Source of the DNA: Nannocystis sp.
GTDB lineage: Bacteria; Myxococcota_A; Polyangia; Nannocystales; Nannocystaceae
DNA length: 22,802 nt
NCBI GenBank assembly: GCA_016712315.1
Contig: JADJRG010000002.1
Span: 1 to 22,802 of the forward strand
Direction of reading: 5' to 3'
Both the position numbers and the translations under genes were made by a program. Position 1 is the stretch's first letter. Every line of letters starts with the position of its first letter. The notes below the pieces were generated by a model that was not told the DNA's origin, did no database searches, and saw only the letters and a program-made list of their open reading frames with translations. Below, piece by piece: positions 8,087 through 18,277 of this stretch.

Positions 8087-9934
8087 CTACTCGCCCGCGA
8101 GCCACGCGCTCACGTCCTCGCGCAGCGCGGCCGGGCGATCCAGCGTGACCGAGTGTGAGGCCGCCTCGTAGCGCGGATGGCGGATCCACCGCGCCTCGCC
8201 GTCCGCGCTGAAGACCACCCGAAGCCGCCCCGGCCGCGCCGCGCCGTCGGGCGCATCGACCTCTACCTCGACCGAAGCGACGATCGACGGATAGGCCGCG
8301 AGCGTCGGCGCGAGCGAGGGGCTGTAGATCACGAGGTCGTTGGCCGCGTCCGTCACGAAGGTGTCGACGTCGCGCAGGTTGCGCAAGAACGTCTCGCCGT
8401 GGTGAGGGTCGCCCGGGTCGACGTCCAGCGACAGCAACGTACCTGACCTAAAAGTCACGTTCGCTTCGTAGCTCCAGACCATATAATAGCGATCCCACGC
8501 GGCGAGCGGGCCGAGCTGCGCCGGAAGCAGCGGATCGACCGGGAAGATCCCCGGCTCCGCGACCCGATAGGGGCCCAGCGGCGCACGCCCTTCGAGCCCC
8601 CGATCCGCCGCCCAGAGCCCGTCGATCTGCGGGGGCTCCACGCCCAGCAGCGCGCTCATGATCGCGGGATCGCCGAAGCTCGCGCCGATGTGCTCGAAGA
8701 GCGCGCTGAGCCAGCTCGTCGGCGCCCGCGTATCGTAGCCGCTGCGCCCCGCCGCCTTCACGAAGTCGAGCCCGTTATGATAGGGGTCGCAGCTCCCCCC
8801 CTTCTCCGCGCACGTCTTGTAGACGAGCCCCAACTCAGCCGCGAGCGCGTAGAGCGGCGAGCCGGGCGCCTCAAAGAGCGCGCCCGCGGCCGCGTTCTGC
8901 ACCTTGCCGGCGACGCTCGGCTGGATCAGCACTTGGCGGCCGAACTGCTCCGCGACCTTCGTCGGCGGGAACGAGGACGCCTCTGGGAAGCGCAGCGCGA
9001 GGTGATCCTCGATCGCCTCGACCAGCGCCAGATCGCGATAATGACGGCTGCCGTCCCCGTAGGAGCGGTGACGCAGCAGCATGTCCAAGAGGATCCCCGC
9101 CCTGATCCCCCCATAGCTCTCGGCCACGATCACCACCGGCGCGTCGACGAGCGCCGGCCGCTCCGCCATGAATTCCAGGATCACCCGGACAAAATCGGCC
9201 GCGTCAAGGTAGGTGTTGTAATTAGCCGCGCTGAATTCCGCGCGGCGCGCGTCGATATCGGCCACCTCGGAGTCATCGATCAGGGAATATGAAAACCCAG
9301 CGCCGCGGGCGTCGATGTAGAGAAGGTGCCCGAGCGCCGTCCACGAGTCCGGGTTCGCCGCGAGCGCCTCACCGCCGAGGAGCCCGCCTGCGACCGTCCA
9401 CGGCGCCGTGTTGGTGCCCAGCAGCAGGCCCGTGGAGACCGCGGGTCCGCCGTTAAAAAAGACGAAGAGCGGCGAGCCGACGACGGGGTGATCCGCCGGG
9501 TGAAATGAATAGAAGATCCGCGCGGTCGAGGAGCGCATCGGCGTCGCCGCCGCCCCGCGACCGAGCGTATAATCGACCGGCGCGATCGTCACGAACCCCG
9601 CCTGCGCGGCCGCGGGCGGGCACTCACACGCCCACGCGTCCGCGACGCACACGCACCGCGTACACCCGCCCTCGCTCGGCGGCGGCCCACCGCACAGCGG
9701 CGCCTCCTCCGTAGTGGAGGCGCTCGTCTCGCTCGTCTCGCTCGTCTCGCTCGTCTCGCTCGTCGTGCTCGCCGCGCTCGTCGTGCTCGCCGCGCTCGTC
9801 GCGGCGTCGTCGTCCCCGCCGGGCGACTCCGTCGCGCTGAGATCACCGTCGCCGGACCCCGCGCACGCGCACGCGAACCCGACCAGCGACGCGCCCCACC
9901 GCCTCGCTCGCCGTTGTAGCGCTCGCGTCACCAT
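8087..9934 (-). CDS. Serine carboxypeptidase (peptidase S10-like) lipoprotein
   Basis: An intact frame of about 615 residues from ATG 9934 (a longer GTG start at 10030 is possible). The N-terminus (MVTRALQRRARRWGASLVGF) has basic residues and a hydrophobic stretch ending at ACAGSG, a plausible lipoprotein cleavage site. A long Thr/Ser/Glu stalk with SET repeats follows. A Cys-rich knot (LCGGPPP...CTRCVCVADAWACEC) comes before the catalytic domain. S10 landmarks are FFNGGPAVS (family NGGPGxSS), DARGAGFSYS (family GxGFSYS), AESYGG with the nucleophile Ser (codon 9118-9116), NDLVIYSPSLAPTLA (like the YDLxTP..A block carrying the catalytic Asp) and ASHSVTLDRP (His, in place of GHM). It should act outside the inner membrane, releasing C-terminal residues from peptides. 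The GGPAVS and ASHSV variants mark a divergent subfamily. The Cys-rich repeat lipoprotein is divergent. Confidence 0.8.
   Translation of the reverse strand: MVTRALQRRARRWGASLVGFACACAGSGDGDLSATESPGGDDDAATSAASTTSAASTTSETSETSETSETSASTTEEAPLCGGPPPSEGGCTRCVCVADAWACECPPAAAQAGFVTIAPVDYTLGRGAAATPMRSSTARIFYSFHPADHPVVGSPLFVFFNGGPAVSTGLLLGTNTAPWTVAGGLLGGEALAANPDSWTALGHLLYIDARGAGFSYSLIDDSEVADIDARRAEFSAANYNTYLDAADFVRVILEFMAERPALVDAPVVIVAESYGGIRAGILLDMLLRHRSYGDGSRHYRDLALVEAIEDHLALRFPEASSFPPTKVAEQFGRQVLIQPSVAGKVQNAAAGALFEAPGSPLYALAAELGLVYKTCAEKGGSCDPYHNGLDFVKAAGRSGYDTRAPTSWLSALFEHIGASFGDPAIMSALLGVEPPQIDGLWAADRGLEGRAPLGPYRVAEPGIFPVDPLLPAQLGPLAAWDRYYMVWSYEANVTFRSGTLLSLDVDPGDPHHGETFLRNLRDVDTFVTDAANDLVIYSPSLAPTLAAYPSIVASVEVEVDAPDGAARPGRLRVVFSADGEARWIRHPRYEAASHSVTLDRPAALREDVSAWLAGE
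9722..9793. repeat. 9-bp tandem repeat encoding the S10 lipoprotein stalk
   Basis: Plus-strand units GCTCGTCTC (four exact copies, 9722-9757) are followed by alternating GCTCGTCGT/GCTCGCCGC units of the same period. On the minus strand they encode the SET and AASTT repeats of the stalk. The period is a multiple of three, so copy-number change would alter stalk length without breaking the frame. Confidence 0.85.
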
Positions 9935-10078
9935 CGCCGTACGACGCACAGCAGCCGGGAATGGGATGTGATGAGACAAGTGCCCCACAGTAGCAGCCGC
10001 GCGACGATCACGGTCTTGATGTGCTTCCACTTACACAAACAACCGCGACAGATCCTCGCAGAACATCGTTTTGTGGCG

Positions 10079-10107
10079 TTGGCAGGGCATCCTAGGCTGC
10101 GTACTGT
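10079..10107 (+). promoter_or_regulatory. Candidate sigma-70-type promoter for the Cys-rich lipoprotein
   Basis: TTGGCA (10079-10084) and TACTGT (10102-10107) are separated by 17 bp, a good match to -35/-10 spacing. Transcription would start within a few bases of the GTG at 10114, so the mRNA could be leaderless; no Shine-Dalgarno sequence is seen there. Confidence 0.4.
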
Positions 10108-10113
10108 AGCCGC

Positions 10114-11460
<1,347 letters not shown>

Positions 11461-11485
11461 GCCTCACTCTGAGTTGCACCCTACT

Positions 11486-13617
11486 TCACTTCTTGCTCAC
11501 CGTGACCCCGCCCGGCCCGCAGCTCCAGCTCCACGCGTCCCCGAGCAGCGCCGGCGAGAGCACCGCGCACAGCGTCGCCGTATCAGCGCCAGGCGCGACG
11601 ATCCGCGGATCCGCCGCGGGATCTTGATCGCGGCTCGGCACCCCGGCGAGCATGAACTGCGGCGTGTTGAGCAAGAGGCCCGCGTAGCGGCGCGCCCCCG
11701 CCTCGAGCAGCCCTGAGTCGAGGCCGTTCATCTTCGCGTCGAGCGCGAAGCCGATCACCTCCTCGATCACCTGCTCCTCCGCCGCGTTCGCGATCGTCGG
11801 CTCCGTGATCAGCCGGTCTTTGATCGCCGCCGCGATCTCCCGCACCGTCGCGTCGCCGAGCCCCGCGCCCTCGTTCAGCATCAGCTCGATCCACTCGAAC
11901 GACGCGCACTCGCCCCCAGCGGCCCCGTGCACGCGCCCCCGAGGAACGGGTTCTCACCCGCGGCCAGCCGCGCCTCCCACGACAGCAACGAGCCGAAGTC
12001 CACGCCGTTGAAGCCCGGCGTCGCGTCCTTCAAGAAGACCCCTTGCTCGCGCAGGAAGCCCGCCGCCGGCAGCGGCCCGTCGCTGAGCCGCTGCGGCAGC
12101 GGCCACCACATCGCCCGCGCCGCCGAGTCGATCAGCACCCACGCGCTGTAGCGCTGCACCCGGTCGCCGACGCTGTTACCGCGCACGTTCGGGTCCGTCG
12201 CGGTCCGCGAGAACGGCTCAAACACGGGGTCCAGGTGGTACGCTGTCGCCGCCCCGCACGCGTCCGGCGCGTCTTGGTTGAAGTACGGGTGCGTCACGAT
12301 CCCGACCAGCAGCTCGCGCACCGAGTAGCGCTCGGCGATGAACAGCTCGCTCAGCTCCTGCAGGATCTCCCGCTGCTTCGCGTTGCGCGGGAACGAGGTC
12401 GCGAGGGTGAGCGGGTAGCCCATCACCTCCTCCCACACCTGATTGACGATGTTGGTCGCCAGCAGGAAGGCCAGCGCCTGGTCCGGCGCGACCGCAAGAT
12501 CTGGCCCGAGGACCAGCCCCTCCTCCGCCAGCGCGGCCAGGCCCGCGCGGTACTTCGGGTCGAGGTCGAAGAGGTACGGCTCCGCCGGCAGCGGCCCGCC
12601 GAGGTACCCCGGGTCGCCCAGCAGGTCGCCGCCCCGATCGGTCGTGAAGCGGCCGCACGCGCCGCTCATCCCCCACGGCCGCGCCGGCCCGTCGTCGCGC
12701 ACGAAGCCCGACCAGCGAAACGCCGCGAACAGCTCCGCCTCCGGCCGCCCCTTCGCCTCGCCGAAGATCGCCCGCTCAAATTTTCCTGCGATCGCCCAGT
12801 GATGGTTCAGCGCCGGGTCCGGGCTGTAGGTCACCGACTCCTCGCTGTTATGGCACTCGAGACAGGCGGGCCGCCGACCCAGGTACGCCGAGCCGAAGAT
12901 CTCGCCATAATTTGCGCGCCGGACCACCTCGATCTCCGCCTCCGTCACGTTCGCGCCGGTGAGCGGGCGCGCCATGCGAGCGAAGAGATCCGCGCGGTAC
13001 GCCGGCGTGATGTCATCGAGCCGCAGCGAGCTCTCGAGCACGTCATGGAAGGTGAAATTTTCGCCGAAGTCCGCGCCTTGCGCGTCGTTATCGCGGATAT
13101 ACGCCGCCAGCTCGCTGTCCGCCGCGGCGGCTGTGCGGACCCCGTAGCAGCTATAATTCGCCTTGATCTCGACCCGGTTGATCCGCAGCTGCTCAAAGAA
13201 GAAGTCGAACCAGCGCTGGTGATAGAGCTCGCCGTCCGCGAGGCCCCGCGCGATCACCTCGCGGCCGTCGCCGCCCGCCGCGTCGATCTGCTCGATCATC
13301 GCGACCAGCAGCCGCACCTCGCGGATCCCCTCCGGCCGGCGCCCCTGGATCAGCGGGATCGCCCGCTTCACCCACGCCTCGTCGCCCGCGTCGCACTCCT
13401 GCTCGCCCGGATCTGCGGCCGCGGGCGGCTCGCCGCCGTCGTCGCCGAACTCGGTCTCGCCGAAGCTGCTCGCCGCGTCGGTCGTGGCCGCCGTCGCCGC
13501 CTCCGTCGCGGTCGCGTCGTCATCGCCGCCGCCGCCGCTGCACGCCAGCAGCAGCGCGACCCCGCCCGCGATCGGGCGCCCACCTCGGGCCTTGAGCCTT
13601 GTAGATAGACGAGTCAT
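11486..13617 (-). CDS. Large CxxCH lipoprotein (DUF1549/DUF1553-like), one frameshift
   Basis: Starts at ATG 13617, whose bases overlap the DUF1501 stop (ATGA). The signal peptide ends in the lipobox VALLLACSGG and an acidic/Ala/Thr linker follows. The main body has GREVIARGLADGELYHQRWF near residue 115, a single c-type heme motif CLECH (12864-12850) near residue 252, and LATNIVNQVWEEVMGYPL. The C-terminal blocks are NAKQREILQELSELFIAERY, YSVRELLVGIVTHPYF and LPQRLSDGPLPAAGF. The layout (ELLxGIVxHPYF, then a final LLNTPQFMLAG) recalls DUF1549/DUF1553/DUF1592-type exported proteins. An indel near 11935 shifts the frame; the tail reads through SFEWIELMLNEG...LLLNTPQFML to TGA at 11486. About 710 residues. 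With DUF1501 just upstream it likely forms a periplasmic or surface redox-associated complex. The substrate is unknown, and only one CxxCH is present, so electron storage would be minimal. Confidence 0.7.
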
Positions 13618-15123
13618 GCCTTGATCCCCAGGTAGAGCTCTTTGATCCGCTTCGCCGCCGCGAGCTCGGTCTCGACGCCGCCGCTGACGTCGCCGACCGC
13701 GAAGGTTTGCGAGGAGAACGGGAAGATCCCCAGCGCCATCATCACCATCATCCGATTCTCCGCCGGCGTCACCCACTGCTGGCTGATCCCCAGCTCTGGG
13801 GTGATGTGGCCATAGACCCCGCGCTCGGCCGCGGTCAGCGGCCCGCCGATGAACACATTCACCATGCCCTGCGGCCAGTGGTTCAGCCCGTCCTCGCCCT
13901 GCAAGTAGGGCGTGCGGCCGAACTCTGTGTTGATCACGATCATCGTCTCATCGAGGTTGATCTTCTTCGGGTCGCGCTCGCCGGGCGCGTTGATGATCTC
14001 TGCCAGCTTGCGCAGCGTGTGGCTGATGTTCTGCGAGGCGAAGCTGACGTGCTGCTGGTGCGTGTCGTGGCCGCCCGCCGGGTGGGGAGTGAGCGCCCCG
14101 TCGATCCACTGCACATACCGCGGCTGATCGCTGGCGCGCGTGAGCAGCGACGCGGCCAGCCGCGCCTGCATCGCCGGCATGTCCACCGCCTCGCCCTTGC
14201 CGCACTCGCTGCCCGCGAGCCCTTCAAAGAGGTCGCCGCTGAGGATCCCCTGGAGCTGGCTGGCGCCGCGGCGGGCGAAGTGCGCGAATTCATAATTTGA
14301 GCGCTCCGCCGAGCGCGTCGGCGCCCCCTTGCCACTCGGGCGAAAACGCGCCTCATAGTCGCGCTGATAGAAGTCGACCGCGCGATCGAACGACGCCCGC
14401 CGCTCGCCCACGCCGCCGCGCGCGAGCAGCTCCGCGAGCTCGGAGCCCTGATCGACGGTGACGCTGAGCGGCCGCGCTGACCCCGGGTGCAGGCCCACCG
14501 AAGACGCCGCCTTCACGTTATCCGTCGGGAAGTCGACCCCCGGGTACAAGATGTAGGCGTACGGCGCCTCACGCAGGCCGCCGGGGCGCTCGAGGAAGTG
14601 CCGCTGGATCGCGGCGCCGACCCCCGCGAGCCGCGGCGAGCCCAGCCGCGAGCCCGTGAGCGCGAACGGGTTCGCGCCCTCATGCGGCAGCGAGTCATGG
14701 CGCTGCACGACCACGCGCATCCGCGCGACGATGTCGGGGCGCTCCCGCAGCGGCGCCGCCCACGGCCCGAGGTGGACCAGCTCCCCCGCGCCGTCCTCCG
14801 CGAACGGCTCGCTCAGCTCGCCGCTGAAGCCGCAGCTGGCGAAGCGCTGCTCGATCTGCTGCATGAAGGCGTGCAAGTAGGTCCCCTGCCCGTCGCCCCA
14901 GCTCGGCACCGTGTAGAACGTGTCGAACGCGCTCATACCGCCGTAGAAGAACAGCTCGAGGACGTTCTTCGCCTGTCGCGCCGTCGGCAGCATCGCCTCG
15001 GCCTTGTCGTCGGGCCACGCCCCCCAGCCCGCGCTCGCCCGCCGCGGGTGCCGGAGCACGGAGAAGCCGGCCACGCCTGCGGCTGAGGCCCCGAGCGCTG
15101 ATTGCAAAATTACGTCGCTTCAT
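13614..15123 (-). CDS. Tat-exported DUF1501 (sulfatase-like fold) protein, one frameshift near the start
   Basis: ATG 15123 gives MKRRNF, and after a one-base indel LQSALGASAAGVAGFSVL. Joined, this is a twin-arginine signal (KRRNFLQ plus a hydrophobic core), the usual export route of this family. Body motifs are NVLELFFYGGMSAFDTFYTV (the L.L.GG.D..nt region), VVVQRHDSLPHEGANPFALTG (the S.H..g...w.tG region), GGHDTHQQHVSFA (the GGWDTH motif), IVINTEFGRTPYLQGEDGLN (the SEFGRT...N...G.DH motif) and FIGGPL. About 500 residues, ending at TGA 13616-13614 and overlapping the next start. DUF1501 proteins share the alkaline-phosphatase/sulfatase fold, but their reaction is unestablished. Asp, His and Glu residues suitable for metal binding remain. 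An 11-bp gap separates it from the upstream lipoprotein stop, with an AGAGGAGCGGG ribosome site in between. Confidence 0.8.
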
Positions 15124-15133
15124 CCCGCTCCTC

Positions 15134-16148
15134 TCACTCCACCAGGTCGATGTAGCCCCAGACTTGATAGCGCGTGATCACCTGCAGCGCCCCGCCCTTG
15201 AACGGGATCAGCCGCGGCCGCTCGCGCGCGATCGTGATGAAGCCGAGCCCCGCGCTCAAGGTCGCCATCGCCGGAGCGGGCACCGTAAACGCGCCGTCGT
15301 CGGCCGCGTGAGCGCTGATGAGCTGGTCGTATTGGTCCCAGATCTGGATCACGATCCTGTCGGCGCCCGCCGCCGCGTCCGGCTCCTCGCTCGCCGCCTC
15401 GACCTGCCACTCGAAGCTCAGCGCCTGATCGCGCGGGACCGCGAGGTCGTACACCTCCAGCGCCGGCGCGCTCACGACCAGCGCCGGCGGCGTCGACACC
15501 CGCCCGTCGATCACCCTGTCCTCAAAGACATCACCGCCGTAGAGCACCAGGCGATAGTCGCTCGCCGGCGCCCACATCGCCGGATCGGGGGCGCACTCCG
15601 CTGGCAGACCGTCCGCGCCGCTCGCCAGGTAGACCGGGTACTTGCCGTCCGCCAAGATCCTGCACGCCAACGGCTCCCCGGCGCTCGCGTGCACCAGCTT
15701 GATCGCCGCGCCCGCCTCCACCCACGCGGCGGCGTCCCCCCACACGTACGGCTGCGGCGCGTGGGTCTCCACCGAGTCGACCGCGGCGGGCGGCGGCGGC
15801 AGGCTGAGCTGGAGCGCCTGGAGCGCGTACAGATCCTCGGTCTCAAAGCCCGCCTGATGATACGCGCCGGCCATGCCGAGCAGCGGCCCCGGGTCGATCG
15901 CGTCCGGCGCGAAGAGCGTGAAGTCGAGGTGCCCGATCACCCCCGCGCCTTCGCTCTCGCCGCTGCTCTCGCCCGCGCTCGCGTCGCTCTCGCCCTCGCT
16001 CGTCCCCTCCCCGGTCGTCTGCCCGCTGCTCGCGCTGGCGCTCTCTCCCTGGTCATCGCCCGAACAAGCGCTCAGCGTCGCGAGCGGGCAGCAGCAGCGA
16101 CCAAGCGCCTCGCAGGGGGGTTGTGGAGCGTGGCTTGAGCTTCTTCAC
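15134..16148 (-). CDS. Exported lipoprotein of unknown function, first gene of the DUF1501 operon
   Basis: The start is probably GTG 16148: the basic n-region KKLKPRSTTPLRG leads to AWSLLLPA, then after a one-base indel near 16085 to ATLSACSGDD, a clear lipobox (LSAC). A linker of Ser, Glu, Gly and Ala (about 45 residues) follows. The mature domain begins VIGHLDFTLFAPDAIDPGPL and contains blocks typical of beta-sandwich domains (AWVEAGAAIKLVHASAG, YRLVLYGGDVF, RIVIQIWDQYDQLI, LGFITIARERP). AAIKLVHASAGEPLA resembles the opening strand of DUF4397-type domains, but the match is weak. It ends IDLVE at 15134. About 335 residues. I recognise no family. The gene probably encodes an accessory surface component of the DUF1501/CxxCH unit, to which it is tightly linked. 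Confidence 0.65.
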
Positions 16149-16310
16149 CAGGAGAAATCCAATTCGAGCATACGGGTAAGTCCTCATCTCAGGGAATAAG
16201 CTCTCAAAATTAACCTCCAATTCAAACACATGTGAATAGTCACAAATCCTCATAAGAAGGGCCCTGGCGGAGCCGCGCCGGGGGAGCGTTTCGGCTATCC
16301 TCCGCGGCCC
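16149..16310. promoter_or_regulatory. Divergent promoter region between the DUF1501 operon and panB
   Basis: Holds an AT-rich core (about 16190-16260) unlike its surroundings. It includes the dyad TGTGA-ATAG-TCACA (16231-16244), the half-site geometry of CRP/FNR-family regulators but with a 4-bp centre, and CAATTCAAACACATGT (16218-16233), nearly repeated in the gap at 8002-8018. Confidence 0.4.
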
Positions 16311-17209
16311 ATGGCCAGCGACTCCACGGCAGCGAAGGGGGAGCGACGGGCGCGGGTGACCGCCCCGCAGCTCGCCCGGCTCAAGCGACAAGGGCAGCCG
16401 ATCGTCATGGTCACCGCCTACGACGCGACCTTCGGCCGGCTCATCGACGAGGCCGGCGTCGACGTGATCCTCGTCGGCGACAGCCTCGGCATGGTGATGC
16501 AGGGCCACCCGCACACCCTCGAGGTCACCCTCGACCAGATGATCTACCACGCCCGCTGCGTCCGCCGGGCGGTCTCGACCGCGCTCTTGGTCGTCGACAT
16601 GCCCTTCATGAGCTACCAAGTCAGCCCTGAGCAGGCGTTGATCTCCGCGGGGCGGCTGGTCCAGGAGGGCGGCGCGGAGGCCGTCAAGCTCGAGGGGGGC
16701 GGCCGCGAAGACGCCGTCCGACGGATCGTCTCCGCTGGCATCCCCGTCATGGGTCACCTCGGCCTCACCCCCAGAGCGTCCACAGGTCGGCGGCTTTCGC
16801 GTGCAAGCGCGCGACGAGGCCGCCGCCGACCGCCTCCGCCGCGACGCCCTCGCCCCTGCAAGAGGCCGGCGCCTTCTCCCTGGTGATCGAGGGGGTGCCC
16901 GCCACCCTCGCCCGCGAGGTCTCCGCGTCCCTCCAGATCCCCACCATCGGCATCGGCGCGGGCGTCGGCTGCGACGGTCAAGTCCTCGTGATGCACGACC
17001 TCCTCGGCCTCGAGGACCGCTTCAAGCCCCGCTTCGTCAAGCGCTTCGCCGAGCTCGCGGAGCAGGTGCGCGGGGCCGTCGGCGCCTACGCCGAAGAGGT
17101 GCGTACCCGCAGCTTCCCCGGCGACGCCCACTCCTTCGCCGCCGTCAGCGCCGCCGCGCCCGAGCCACCCAAGGCCGCGAGCGGCGGCGGCGGTTACGGC
17201 CCCGTATGA
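16311..17209 (+). CDS. panB: 3-methyl-2-oxobutanoate hydroxymethyltransferase (PanB), frameshifted
   Basis: PanB transfers a hydroxymethyl group from methylene-tetrahydrofolate to 2-oxoisovalerate, giving ketopantoate, the first step of pantothenate (CoA) synthesis in the cytoplasm. From ATG 16311 the sequence shows IVMVTAYDATFGRLIDEAGV, VILVGDSLGMVMQGH (the Asp that binds Mg), VVDMPFMSYQ, AVKLEGG, VMGHLGLTPQ, then IPTIGIGAGVGCDGQVLV and HDLLG. These are the canonical PanB blocks in order. Indels near 16770 and 16850 break the middle; the segment SVH..GGF.VQARDEAAADRL is recovered by changing frame. About 298 residues, slightly longer than typical because of a C-terminal Ala/Pro/Gly tail. The stop TGA (17207-17209) overlaps the panC ATG in an ATGA, so panB and panC are translationally coupled. 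Confidence 0.93.
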
Positions 17210-18063
17210 GCTCCAACGAGGCGATCTCGGTGCTGCGCAGCGCCGGCGAGGCCCGCGCGTGGCGGGCGACCTTGCCCGCGGACGCGCCGTCGCCTTCATC
17301 CCGACGATGGGGTTCCTGCACGACGGCCACCTCTCGTTGATGGCGGAGGGGCGACGACGCGTCGGTCCCCAAAGGACAGGTGATCACCTCGATCTTCGTC
17401 AACCCGACCCAGTTCGGGCCGAACGAGGACTTCGATCGTTACCCGCGCGACGAGGCCGGCGACCTCGCCAAGGCCGCCGCCGCCGGGGTCGACCTCGCCT
17501 TCTGCCCGAGCGCCCCCAGCGAGCTGTTCCCCGCCCACAGCCGCACCTGGATCGAGGTCGAGGGCCTCGGCGACGCCTTATGCGGGCGCTCGCGCCCTGG
17601 CCACTTCCGCGGCGTCTGCACCGTCGTCGCCAAGCTGTGGGGGCTGCTCCGCCCCTCGATCGGCCTCTTCGGCGAGAAGGACTACCAGCAGCTCGCGATC
17701 CTCCGGCGCATGCACGCCGATCTCAACCTCTGCGGCGAGATCATCGGCATGCCGATCGTGCGCGAGCCCGACGGCCTCGCGATGTCGAGCCGCAACAGCA
17801 ACCTGGACCCGAGCAGCCGCGAGGCCGCCCGCGCGATCCCCCGCTTCCTCGCCGAGGTCCGCGCCCGCTACGCCGCGGGCGAGCGCGCCGCCGCCGGCCT
17901 CTTGGCCGACGCGCCCGCCCGCCTCGCGCCTGGACGGATCGACTACGTCAGCCTCGTCGACGCCGCCGATCTCCGGCCGATCGACGTCATCGAGCGCCCC
18001 GCCCTCTGCGCGCTCGCCGTCTACTTCGGCGGCGTCCGCCTGATCGACAACGCCCTGCTCTGA
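17206..18063 (+). CDS. panC: Pantoate-beta-alanine ligase (PanC), frameshifted near the start
   Basis: PanC condenses pantoate with beta-alanine using ATP to make pantothenate. ATG 17206 gives MSSNEAISVLRSAGEARAWR. After an indel near 17265 comes VAFIPTMGFLHDGHLSLM, with the HxGH nucleotide-binding signature. After another near 17355 come VITSIFVNPTQFGPNEDFDR and RYPRDEAGDLAKAAAAGVDL. The remaining blocks, in one frame, are SRPGHFRGVCTVVAKL, LFGEKDYQQLAILRRM, and the KMSKS-equivalent region EPDGLAMSSRN, followed by the small C-terminal domain (IDYVSLVDAADLRPID) and TGA at 18061-18063. About 285 residues, the normal length. The gene directly follows panB with a 4-bp overlap. panD and panE are not in the window. 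Confidence 0.93.
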
Positions 18064-18077
18064 CAGCCAGCCGACCC

Positions 18078-18158
18078 GCCCGCTCACTGTCAGATCCGCG
18101 CGGCGCCCGCTCACTGTCAGATCCGCGCCGCGCCCGCTCACTGTCAGATCCGCGCCGC
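18078..18158. repeat. Three tandem 27-bp repeats downstream of panC
   Basis: Units at 18078-18104, 18105-18131 and 18132-18158 share the core CCGCTCACTGTCAGATCCGC. The last two are identical and the first differs at one base near its end. A CTGACAG at the panC stop (18060-18066) is the reverse complement of the CTGTCAG in each unit, so hairpins can form. No spacers separate the copies. Confidence 0.9.
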
Positions 18159-18277
18159 GCGCTCGCAGGCACCTGCGCGGCTCCTCAGCGCCTCATCGCT
18201 CTGATACAACGTTGGCGTAGGAAGTCTGCTCACGTGGGGAGGCGCCGAGGTGCGCGCCCGGAGGTTCTCGATAAAAA

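Noticed and set aside
12043..13608. Long plus-strand open frame (about 520 codons)
   Set aside because: Arg/His/Leu-rich composition with no domain motifs; it is the antisense of the CxxCH lipoprotein gene, an artefact of high G+C.
16149..16257. N-terminal extension or upstream peptide of the 15134-16148 lipoprotein (MRICDYSHVFELEV...)
   Set aside because: It lies in an AT-rich promoter-like region, has no ribosome site, and would place acidic non-signal sequence before a good lipoprotein signal.
18078..18158. CRISPR array
   Set aside because: The 27-bp units are directly adjacent with no spacers, there are only three, and no cas gene is present.
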